Shown piece after piece: positions 1 through 7,699 of a stretch of DNA of 64,000 nt. Numbering within the stretch: position 1 is the stretch's first letter; every line of letters starts with the position of its first letter. Source of the stretch: Novosphingobium flavum (lineage in GTDB: Bacteria > Pseudomonadota > Alphaproteobacteria > Sphingomonadales > Sphingomonadaceae); assembly GCF_014230315.1 (NCBI RefSeq), contig NZ_JACLAW010000004.1, positions 62,001 to 126,000 on the forward strand, given 5' to 3'. The notes below the pieces were generated by a model. The model searched no databases and was not told the DNA's origin. It was given only the letters and a program-made list of their open reading frames with translations. The position numbers and the translations under genes are program-made.

Positions 1-24
1 TGGCCCGGTCCGCGCCGCTCTTGC

Positions 25-1650
25 ATGTGTAACATTGTCCCGCCACAACCCGCGGCGATGCCGGTCGCTGCCTTGACGCAATCCTCCCCCCGCCGTCTTG
101 GCCGGGCCGTTCCCTTCCTTGCGGCGCCGCTGCTTGGCGTGGCGGCGGCCTGCGGCTTCCAGCCGATCGCGCTGTGGCCGCTGACCCTGCTGGGCACGGC
201 GGGGTTGATCGCCCTCTCGGCCGGGGCGTCCGGCCCGTGGCGGGCCTTGCTGCTCGGCTGGCTGTGGGGGGTGGGACATTTCTGCCTCGGCAACGCCTGG
301 ATCGCGACGGCCTTCACTTACCAAGCCCAGATGCCGGCCTGGCTGGGCGGGATCGCGGTGTTCCTGCTCTCGCTTTACCTTGCGGTCTATCCGGCGCTGG
401 CCGCGCTGGCGGCCCAATTGGCGCGGCGGCGGCCGCTGTCGGCGGTGCTGGCCTTTGCCGGGGGCTGGATCGTGTCGGAATGGCTGCGCGGCTGGGTCTT
501 TACCGGGTTCCCATGGAATCCGCTGGCCGTGGCGGCGCTCGGCGGGTTCGGCCGGGCGGGCCTCGCGCAGGTCCTGCCGTGGACCGGGACCTATGCCCTG
601 TCGGGGCTGGTCGCGCTCTGCGCCGGGCTGTGGTGGCTGGGCTTCGGGCTGCGCGTGGCGCGGCCGGCGCTGGCGCTGGTCCTGGTGGCCGTGCCGCTCG
701 GCGCGATGCTGGTACCGCAGCTGCCGCGCGGCGGAGAGGCAGGGACCCTGCCCTTTACGCTGGTGCAACCCGGAATCCGGCAGGAAACGCTGGACGATCC
801 TCTGTGGTTCGAGAGTCATTTCCAGAAGCTCGCCCGCTATACCATGCCCGGGCGCAGCGCGGCGCGGCGGCTGGTGCTGTGGCCCGAATCGGGGGTGCCG
901 GACTATCTGCGCGATGGCTATCCGCCCTTCTACTATGCCGAGACCACTTTCGCCGGCAGCCCGGAGCTGGCGCGGCGACGGATCGGGCAGGTGATCGGGC
1001 CGGGCTCGCTGCTGCTGACCGGCGCGGTCGACCTTGAACTGTCGGGCGAGCGGGTGATCGCCGCGCGCAACGTGGTCAGTGCCGTGGACGGGGCGGGGAC
1101 GATCCGCGCCGGCTATGCCAAGGCGCACCTTGTGCCTTACGGCGAATACCTGCCGATGCGCGGCCTGCTCCAGCCGCTCGGCCTGTCGCGGCTGGTGGCC
1201 GGATCGCTCGACTTCTGGCCGGGGCCGGGGCCGCGCACGCTGGACCTGGGGGCCTGGGGCCGGGTGGGCGTGCAGATCTGCTACGAGATCGTCTTCTCGG
1301 GCGAGGTGGTGGACCGGGCGCATCGGCCCGACTTCCTGTTCAACCCCTCGAACGATGGCTGGTTCGGCCCGTCCGGCCCGCCGCAGCACCTCGCCCAGGC
1401 GCGTTTGCGGGCGATCGAGGAAGGCCTGCCGGTGCTGCGCGCCACGACCAACGGGATCAGCGCCGTGGTCGACGCCGACGGGATCGTGCGCCAGAGCCTG
1501 CCGCGCCCGGTGACGGGCGGGCTCGAGGGGCTGGTCCCGCCCGCCCACGCGCCGACGCTGTTTGCGCGGGTGGGCAACCTATTGCCGCTTTGCTGGGCCG
1601 CAGTTCTTCTTGTCTGTGCGGTGCTTGCCTTGCGTTTGCGGCGGAGTTAG
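25..1650 (+). CDS. lnt: Apolipoprotein N-acyltransferase Lnt
   Basis: Inner-membrane enzyme that adds the third acyl chain to the N-terminal cysteine of diacylated lipoproteins, the last step of lipoprotein maturation. The N-terminal half (about residues 30-235) is a run of hydrophobic segments. The second half is a nitrilase-like periplasmic domain. The expected Glu-Lys-Cys triad is visible as WPESGVPDY, AKAHLVPYGEY and VQICYEIVF. The product is 541 residues, slightly long for the family. The start is uncertain: the frame is open to the window edge, an ATG at 58 is an alternative, and neither has a clear ribosome binding site. metK follows 37 bases downstream, but a palindromic operator in the gap suggests metK has its own control. 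Confidence 0.93.
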   Translation: MCNIVPPQPAAMPVAALTQSSPRRLGRAVPFLAAPLLGVAAACGFQPIALWPLTLLGTAGLIALSAGASGPWRALLLGWLWGVGHFCLGNAWIATAFTYQAQMPAWLGGIAVFLLSLYLAVYPALAALAAQLARRRPLSAVLAFAGGWIVSEWLRGWVFTGFPWNPLAVAALGGFGRAGLAQVLPWTGTYALSGLVALCAGLWWLGFGLRVARPALALVLVAVPLGAMLVPQLPRGGEAGTLPFTLVQPGIRQETLDDPLWFESHFQKLARYTMPGRSAARRLVLWPESGVPDYLRDGYPPFYYAETTFAGSPELARRRIGQVIGPGSLLLTGAVDLELSGERVIAARNVVSAVDGAGTIRAGYAKAHLVPYGEYLPMRGLLQPLGLSRLVAGSLDFWPGPGPRTLDLGAWGRVGVQICYEIVFSGEVVDRAHRPDFLFNPSNDGWFGPSGPPQHLAQARLRAIEEGLPVLRATTNGISAVVDADGIVRQSLPRPVTGGLEGLVPPAHAPTLFARVGNLLPLCWAAVLLVCAVLALRLRRS

Positions 1651-1656
1651 ACAGCC

Positions 1657-1678
1657 GACATAAAGATAGCTTTATATC
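1657..1678. promoter_or_regulatory. Palindromic operator upstream of metK
   Basis: A 22-base near-perfect inverted repeat: 9-base arms GACATAAAG and CTTTATATC (one mismatch) around a 4-base centre. It is strikingly AT-rich in a GC-rich region. It ends 9 bases before the metK ATG, where the ribosome binding site should be. Position and form suit a repressor site. Inference: the ArsR-type SahR regulator, which controls methionine/SAM-cycle genes in Proteobacteria, is the best candidate. No regulator gene of that type is in the window. Confidence 0.6.
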
Positions 1679-1687
1679 GGGAATCCC

Positions 1688-2899
<1,212 letters not shown>

Positions 2900-3075
2900 G
2901 GCGCTGGTCTGAAGGCTGAAGGACAAGGGTTCATGCAGGGGTTAATACCCCTGCACCCCATTCCGTCTCCCGGCGCGGAGGCTGTGTGATTGGCGGCCTT
3001 TTGCGCCGAGGCTGCGCCGGAATACGTTTCGGGGTCTGGGGTCCTCGGCCCCGGGATCATCCTTTTTTCTTGTTC

Positions 3076-3750
3076 CTAAGCCGCTTTGGCAGGCGCCGCG
3101 TCGTCCTCGTGCGGCCAGCGTTCCAGCCGGGGCAGGGCCGGGTTGAGGAACAGGGCGGGGATGCGGCCGAACAGCAGGGCGCGGTGAATCCAGAAGTCTG
3201 ACAGGCGCTCCTGCCAGCGGGCGGTGGCGCGGCCCTTGCGTTCGAGCCAGTGCTGGTAGGGCAGGAAGTGGCCGGGCTCGTCCTTGTGGACGATCTGGAA
3301 GATGCGGGTCATGATCGGGTCGGAGCGGACCCAGCCGTTGGCGAGGAGGATCTCGACCTGGCGATAGCCGCGCTGTTCGGTCAGCATGATCACCCGGCAC
3401 AGCTTCTCGAATTCGGCCGGGTTGGCGGTGATCTCGGCGGTGTCGAGCTCGTCGATCTCGCAGCCGAAAGTGCGGAAGATGAACCGGTCGATGTGGCCGA
3501 CCCTGCGGTCCATGGCGAGCGGCATGCGGCCCTGCCGCTCGAACCAGCGGCGGAACATGTGGTAGTGCTTGTGCTCGTCGGCGCGGTGCTGGACGATCTC
3601 GGCGATGAAGGCGGGATCGTCTGGGCAGACGAGGCGCACGGCCTCCAGCACCCGGTCTAGCGAGGTGTAGCCCCGGTGCTCGTTGTAGAGATAGACCGAG
3701 GCGAGGACGTCGAGGTAGCGGTCGCGAAAGGCGCCGGACAGGTCGGTCAT
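3076..3750 (-). CDS. Ferritin-like diiron protein
   Basis: A 224-residue soluble helical protein without signal peptide. It shows the classic four-helix diiron ligand pattern in order: Glu24, Glu59-x-x-His62, Glu125 and Glu158-x-x-His161. The first and third helices carry similar NEHRGY and TEQRGY sequences, so the fold looks like an internal duplication of two helix pairs. This pattern is that of ferritin-like carboxylate diiron proteins, either oxygenase-like or iron-storing; the substrate cannot be told. The start at 3750 has GGGGA about 8 bases upstream. A longer reading from 3780 lacks such support. It converges with metK and has no obvious operon partner. Confidence 0.7.
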   Translation of the reverse strand: MTDLSGAFRDRYLDVLASVYLYNEHRGYTSLDRVLEAVRLVCPDDPAFIAEIVQHRADEHKHYHMFRRWFERQGRMPLAMDRRVGHIDRFIFRTFGCEIDELDTAEITANPAEFEKLCRVIMLTEQRGYRQVEILLANGWVRSDPIMTRIFQIVHKDEPGHFLPYQHWLERKGRATARWQERLSDFWIHRALLFGRIPALFLNPALPRLERWPHEDDAAPAKAA

Positions 3751-3838
3751 GGTTCGGTCCCCATCAGCCGTGTGCCCCATGTTACAGGGAAACGACGGCC
3801 GAGGGGAGGTGTTCCATGCGGCGCGGGGCCGGACCGGT

Positions 3839-4474
3839 TCAGTCGATATAGTGGGCCGTGGTCCTGGCGCGGACTTCCTCGGCGGTGACGCCGGGGGCGA
3901 GTTCGACGAGGCGGAACGGCGAAGCGTGGTCGGGGCGCTGGAACACGGCGAGGTCGGTGATGATCATGTCGACCACGTTTCTGCCGGTCAGCGGCAGGGT
4001 GCAGGCCGGGATGAACTTGGCGCTGCCGTCCTTGGCGCAGTGTTCCATGACGACGATGATCTTCTTGACTCCGGCGACGAGGTCCATCGCCCCGCCCATG
4101 CCCTTGATCATCTTGCCCGGGATCATCCAGTTGGCGATGTCGCCGTTTTCGGCCACTTCCATCGCCCCCAGCACGGTGAGGTCGATCTTGCCGCCGCGGA
4201 TCATGGCGAAGGACTGGGCGCTGTCGAAATAGGCCGACTGCGGCAGCTCGCTGATGGTCTGCTTGCCGGCGTTGATCAGGTCGGGGTCTTCTTCGCCCGC
4301 ATAGGGGAAGGGGCCGATGCCGAGCATGCCGTTTTCGGACTGCAGGGTGACGGTGATCCCGGTCGGCACGTGGTTGGCCACCAGCGTGGGGATGCCGATG
4401 CCGAGGTTGACGTAGAACCCGTCCTGCAGTTCCTGCGCCGCGCGGGCGGCCATCTGGTTACGATCCCAGGGCAT
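3839..4474 (-). CDS. scoB: 3-oxoacid CoA-transferase subunit B
   Basis: Beta subunit of a two-gene CoA-transferase (succinyl-CoA:3-ketoacid or related), which activates acetoacetate or a beta-keto acid by moving CoA through an enzyme thioester. The catalytic glutamate is in [10 protein letters not shown] (Glu47). The length, 211 residues, is normal for the B subunit. Its ATG overlaps the stop codon of the A subunit by one base, so the pair is translationally coupled. The exact keto acid cannot be read from sequence. Beta-ketoadipate transferases (PcaIJ/CatIJ) are the main alternative, but no aromatic pathway genes lie nearby. Confidence 0.9.
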   Translation of the reverse strand: MPWDRNQMAARAAQELQDGFYVNLGIGIPTLVANHVPTGITVTLQSENGMLGIGPFPYAGEEDPDLINAGKQTISELPQSAYFDSAQSFAMIRGGKIDLTVLGAMEVAENGDIANWMIPGKMIKGMGGAMDLVAGVKKIIVVMEHCAKDGSAKFIPACTLPLTGRNVVDMIITDLAVFQRPDHASPFRLVELAPGVTAEEVRARTTAHYID

Positions 4475-5181
4475 TACACGGCCTCCCTTTCGCGCACGGT
4501 GCGGAATTCGATCTTCTTGTCATAGGGCGCGCCGACGACGATGCGCTGGACGTAGACGCCGGGCAGGTGGATCGCGTCGGCATCGAGTTCACCGGGCTGG
4601 ACCACTTCCTCGACCTCGACCACGCAGACCTTGCCGCAGGTGGCGGCGGGCACGTTGAAATTGCGCGCGGTCTTGCGGAAGACGACGTTGCCGGTGGTGT
4701 CGGCCTTCCACGCCTTGACGATGGCGAGGTCGGCGAAGATGCCGCGTTCGAGGACATATTCCTCACCATCGAACAGCTTGGTTTCCTTGCCCTCGGCGAC
4801 GAGGGTGCCGACGCCGGTCTTGGTGTAGAAGCCGGGGATGCCGGCTCCGCCGGCGCGCATCCGCTCGGCCAGGGTGCCCTGCGGGCAGAACTCGACCTCG
4901 AGCTCACCGGCGAGATACTGGCGCTCGAACTCCTTGTTCTCGCCCACGTAGGACGAGATCATCTTCTTCACCTGGTGGGTGCGCAGAAGCTTGCCGATGC
5001 CCTCGTTGTCGATCCCGGCGTTGTTGCTGCAGAAGGTGAGGCCGGTGACGCCCGAATCGCGGATCGCGTCGATCAGCCGTTCGGGAATGCCGCAAAGGCC
5101 GAAGCCGCCGCTCGCGATCAGCATGTCGTTCCTGAGCAGCCCGGCGAGCGCGGCGCCGGCATCGGGATAGATCTTGTTCAT
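4474..5181 (-). CDS. scoA: 3-oxoacid CoA-transferase subunit A
   Basis: Alpha subunit partner of the gene that follows at 4474. It contains the CoA-binding glycine motif [10 protein letters not shown] near residue 25 and the FCSNNAG segment typical of class I CoA-transferase alpha subunits. It has 235 residues from the ATG at 5181, which has a strong GGAGG ribosome site 4 bases upstream. An upstream in-frame ATG at 5208 lacks one. The gene is divergent from a LysR-type regulator, a common arrangement in which the regulator controls the catabolic pair. Confidence 0.92.
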   Translation of the reverse strand: MNKIYPDAGAALAGLLRNDMLIASGGFGLCGIPERLIDAIRDSGVTGLTFCSNNAGIDNEGIGKLLRTHQVKKMISSYVGENKEFERQYLAGELEVEFCPQGTLAERMRAGGAGIPGFYTKTGVGTLVAEGKETKLFDGEEYVLERGIFADLAIVKAWKADTTGNVVFRKTARNFNVPAATCGKVCVVEVEEVVQPGELDADAIHLPGVYVQRIVVGAPYDKKIEFRTVREREAV

Positions 5182-5216
5182 GGGGCCTCCGAAGGCGGTG
5201 TGAGCCAAGACTAGCG

Positions 5217-5243
5217 CAATCGACCGATCACGACTAATGATTG
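5217..5243. promoter_or_regulatory. Possible LysR-type operator between scoA and the regulator
   Basis: The 85-base divergent gap contains interrupted inverted repeats: CAATC (5217-5221) facing GATTG (5239-5243), and ATCG-AC-CGAT nested next to the left arm. LysR proteins bind dyads with a T-N11-A core in such gaps. The dyad here is short and imperfect, so this is a weak call based mostly on position. Confidence 0.25.
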
Positions 5244-5266
5244 TTTGTTTCCGGTTCCGATAGAAA

Positions 5267-6142
5267 ATGCTTATGTCAAAGCTGGCCCTCCATCATTTCG
5301 AAACCCTGCTGTGGATCGCCCGGCTCGGCACCTTCCGGGCCGCGGCCGAGCGGCTCAACACCACCCAGCCGGCGATCTCGGCCCGGGTGCGGGAGATCGA
5401 AACGCAGCTCGGCACGGCGCTGTTCCGGCGCGAGGGGCGCGGCGTGGTGCTGACTGCGCGCGGGCGCCAGCTGGTGCAGGACTGCGAGCCGCTGCTGGCC
5501 GGGTTCGAGCGGGTCCTGCTCGAGGCGAGCGGCTATGCCGGGGCGACCGGGGTGGTGCGGATCGGGGCGGGCGAAATCGCCGCGGCGACCTGCCTTCCCG
5601 CTTTCGTGGCCGAGGCCAAGCGCGACCTGCCGGGGGTCACGCTGGACGTGACCCTGGAGCTGACCGCGCGAATGCTCCAGAACCTGTTCGCCGGAACGCT
5701 CGACCTGGTGTTCCTGGCCGGGCCGGTGGCCGATCCGGCGCTGCGGCTGGTTCCGCTCGGCGGGGTCAAGCTGGTCTGGCTGGCGAGCCCGGCGGTGGTC
5801 GCGGCCGGCGGGTTCGGCCGCCCGCTCACGGTCTGGTCGCTCGGCCAGCAATCGCCGCTGCACCGGGTCATGCGTCGTTCGCTGGAGCGACAGGACCTGT
5901 CATGGCGTTCGATCGACCATTGCTCGAACGTCCAGACCATCATCCAGATCGTCGCCGCCGGGACCGGCGCGGCGCTGCTGCCCGAGACCATGGCCCGGCG
6001 CGCCATGGCCGAGGGGGCGCTGGTCGAAGTGCTGGAGCCGCCGGCCGAGGGGATCGAGTTCCAGGCCGCGGTGCGGGCCGACGAGGGCGATCCGTTGGTG
6101 CTGGACCTGTTCGAGCGGGCGAGCCGGCACCGGATCGGCTGA
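5267..6142 (+). CDS. LysR-family transcriptional regulator
   Basis: DNA-binding regulator of 291 residues. The N-terminal winged helix-turn-helix (about residues 5-63) reads FRAAAERLNTTQPAISARVREIE, the standard LysR recognition helix region. Residues about 92-290 form the periplasmic-binding-like effector domain. It starts 85 bases from scoA on the opposite strand, so it probably senses a ligand of the CoA-transferase pathway and controls scoAB and itself. Two in-frame ATGs (5267 and 5273) are possible; neither has a convincing ribosome site. Confidence 0.9.
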   Translation: MLMSKLALHHFETLLWIARLGTFRAAAERLNTTQPAISARVREIETQLGTALFRREGRGVVLTARGRQLVQDCEPLLAGFERVLLEASGYAGATGVVRIGAGEIAAATCLPAFVAEAKRDLPGVTLDVTLELTARMLQNLFAGTLDLVFLAGPVADPALRLVPLGGVKLVWLASPAVVAAGGFGRPLTVWSLGQQSPLHRVMRRSLERQDLSWRSIDHCSNVQTIIQIVAAGTGAALLPETMARRAMAEGALVEVLEPPAEGIEFQAAVRADEGDPLVLDLFERASRHRIG

Positions 6143-6287
6143 ACCGGGGCGGGACGGATTTGAGCAACGGCTCATCAGGGCGCGAATCGGGCCCGCCTGC
6201 GCGCGAATCTCGGGCATTTTGATGCAGGTCATGGTATAGACAGCTTAATCGTGCTGCTTTCGCTCCACAGACGAAAGGAGATAGCCG

Positions 6288-7070
6288 ATGCGCTCCATTC
6301 TTGTTCATGCCGAGCCGGGCCCGGCCGGGTCGATCCGAATCGATTCGGCCCTGTCGCTGGCGCGGATGACCGGCGGCCATGTTACCCTGCTGGTCGATAC
6401 CCCGGTCACGCGCTACATCGCGGTCGATGCGATGGGCGGCGGAACCGTCGCGGCCGAGGCCATTCACGAGGCCGTGGCCGAGGACGATGCCTTTGCCCGG
6501 ACGATCGAGGGCCAGGTGGCGCGCGGCGACGTGCCCTGCGACATCGTGCGGGTCGAGGCTGACCCGATCGATGCCCTGTCCGATGCGGCGCGCCTTGCCG
6601 ACGTGGTGGTCGTGGCGCGCGGCGCCGTGGTGGCGGGCGACCTGCCGCTCTCGACCCGTTGCCCGGTCCTGGCGGTCAATGCCGAGGAGCCGCTCATCTT
6701 CCCGATCGAGAAGGCCTGCGTGGCCTGGGACGGGAGCGCCGAGGCGGCCCATGCCCTGCGCGGCGCCGTGCCGATTCTCGCCGCCTGCGGCGAGGTGATC
6801 GTGCTGACGGTCGAGGATGCCCCGGCCGAATTCCCGGCGACCGATGCCCTCGCCTATCTTTCGCGTCACGGCGTGGGCGCCGAGTTGCAGGTGGTCCAGC
6901 GAATCGGTTCGGTCGAGGATACGATCAGCCGCGAACTGGAGCTGAATCAGGCGCAATTGCTGGTGATGGGGGCCTTCTCGCACAGCCGGTTGCGCGAATT
7001 TCTGTTCGGCGGGGTGACCCGCCACTTCCTCGAGCAGGCTGGCGGGCCGGCCTTGCTGCTGGCTCACTGA
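6288..7070 (+). CDS. Universal stress protein (UspA family)
   Basis: A 260-residue protein, about the length of two fused Usp folds. The N-terminal half is degenerate. The C-terminal half (about 140-260) is typical: a beta-strand with AWDGSAEAAHAL and the nucleotide-loop signature VMGAFSHSRLREFLFGG near the end. Members bind ATP and help survival in starvation, oxidative or low-oxygen conditions. The start has AAAGGAGATAGCCG immediately upstream, a good ribosome site. Two small RNA genes follow. Confidence 0.88.
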   Translation: MRSILVHAEPGPAGSIRIDSALSLARMTGGHVTLLVDTPVTRYIAVDAMGGGTVAAEAIHEAVAEDDAFARTIEGQVARGDVPCDIVRVEADPIDALSDAARLADVVVVARGAVVAGDLPLSTRCPVLAVNAEEPLIFPIEKACVAWDGSAEAAHALRGAVPILAACGEVIVLTVEDAPAEFPATDALAYLSRHGVGAELQVVQRIGSVEDTISRELELNQAQLLVMGAFSHSRLREFLFGGVTRHFLEQAGGPALLLAH

Positions 7071-7130
7071 CACGTTTGTGGATAAGTCCGGCCGCCTGTG
7101 GGATTGCTAACAATCGGCATGATTTCGCAC

Positions 7131-7159
7131 TTGCACAAATTCCTTGTGCACTGCATATA
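7131..7159 (+). promoter_or_regulatory. Sigma-70 promoter of small RNA 1
   Basis: TTGCAC (7131-7136) and CATATA (7154-7159) are separated by 17 bases, the optimal spacing. The block TTTCGCACTTGCACAAAT around the -35 is conserved in the second copy at 7420-7436. The spacer between the two elements is not conserved, which is what selection on a promoter predicts. Confidence 0.7.
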
Positions 7160-7164
7160 GAAAG

Positions 7165-7229
7165 TGCCTTTCAGGCATCCTCTCCCAAAACTTCCAAGGC
7201 CCGGTCGGCAACGACCGGGCTCTTTTTTT
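7165..7229 (+). ncRNA. Small RNA copy 1 with anti-Shine-Dalgarno loop
   Basis: A predicted transcript of about 65 nt. It starts with a small hairpin (TGCC-TTTCA-GGCA), followed by an unpaired stretch TCCTCTCCCAAAACTTCCAA. It ends in a Rho-independent terminator with a 9-bp stem 7199-7207/7212-7220, GCAA tetraloop and T-tract 7223-7229. The exposed CCTCTCCC is complementary to a Shine-Dalgarno core. This resembles the design of alphaproteobacterial CCUCC-loop sRNAs, though I cannot assign a known family. A near-identical copy lies 296 bases downstream. No open reading frame fits. The transcript start is inferred from the promoter. Confidence 0.72.
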
Positions 7230-7426
7230 GCCTCGGCCCGAGTGAATCGCCCAGATTGCGGGCTTTGGGACTGACAGTCCGACTGTTCCGGCGTCTCGCG
7301 GCATTGTGTTTCGGAATCCAGGATCAGCGATTCGGTGGAAGCACTGTCAAGTTGTGACCGTGCACGTGGACGCCATTCGAACCACAATAATTGCAAAATA
7401 TGCATCTGCTAATCCGTTTTTCGCAC
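7230..7426. other. Spacer between the two small RNAs
   Basis: No credible gene. It contains a short hairpin GGACT-GAC-AGTCC and otherwise nothing recognised. It is not conserved between the two sRNA units, so the duplicated unit is limited to the promoter -35 block plus the RNA. Confidence 0.4.
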
Positions 7427-7455
7427 TTGCACAAATGGGGGGTGAGTTGCATACC
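7427..7455 (+). promoter_or_regulatory. Sigma-70 promoter of small RNA 2
   Basis: TTGCAC (7427-7432) and CATACC (7450-7455) are again separated by exactly 17 bases, with the same upstream context (TTTCGCAC) as copy 1. The -10 is weaker than in copy 1. Confidence 0.62.
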
Positions 7456-7460
7456 AAAAC

Positions 7461-7526
7461 TGCCTTTCAGGCATCCTCTCCCAAAACTTCCAAAGGCCCG
7501 GTCGGCAACGACCGGGCCCTTTTTTT
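7461..7526 (+). ncRNA. Small RNA copy 2 with anti-Shine-Dalgarno loop
   Basis: Paralogue of the sRNA at 7165. It has the same 5' hairpin and an identical single-stranded CATCCTCTCCC segment with one extra A. The terminator is slightly longer: a 10-bp stem 7495-7504/7509-7518, GCAA loop and T-tract 7520-7526. Sequence between promoter and RNA start differs, while the RNA body is about 97 percent identical, so the RNA itself is under selection. The next coding start is 174 bases downstream, so this is not a 5' leader of the ATPase gene. Confidence 0.72.
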
Positions 7527-7699
7527 GCTCCGCATCCGGCCGGAATCCGGTTCGGCGCGGGATCGTTCGGGGCCTGTCACCCGTTCCATCGGCATGAACC
7601 GCGCTCTTGCCCCTTGGCAAACCGGCATGGGCGTTCCCAGCTAAGGGTCTGCGGGGGGCCGTCCTGGCCCGATCGGCCGCAGGCAGGACGGACACCAAG

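Noticed and set aside
3030..3070. Possible metK terminator (GGGG...CCCC followed by TTTTTT).
   Set aside because: The stem is only 4 bp and the T-run lies about 10 bases away; not strong enough to annotate.
6219..6232. FNR/FixK-like sequence TTGAT-GCAG-GTCAT upstream of the universal stress gene.
   Set aside because: The second half-site matches the consensus at only three of five bases. It sits too close to the TATAGA -10 candidate for a normal activator position.
7077..7085. Perfect DnaA box TGTGGATAA after the universal stress gene.
   Set aside because: It is a single box without a cluster, AT-rich unwinding region or dnaA/hemE/parAB neighbours, so it is not an origin.
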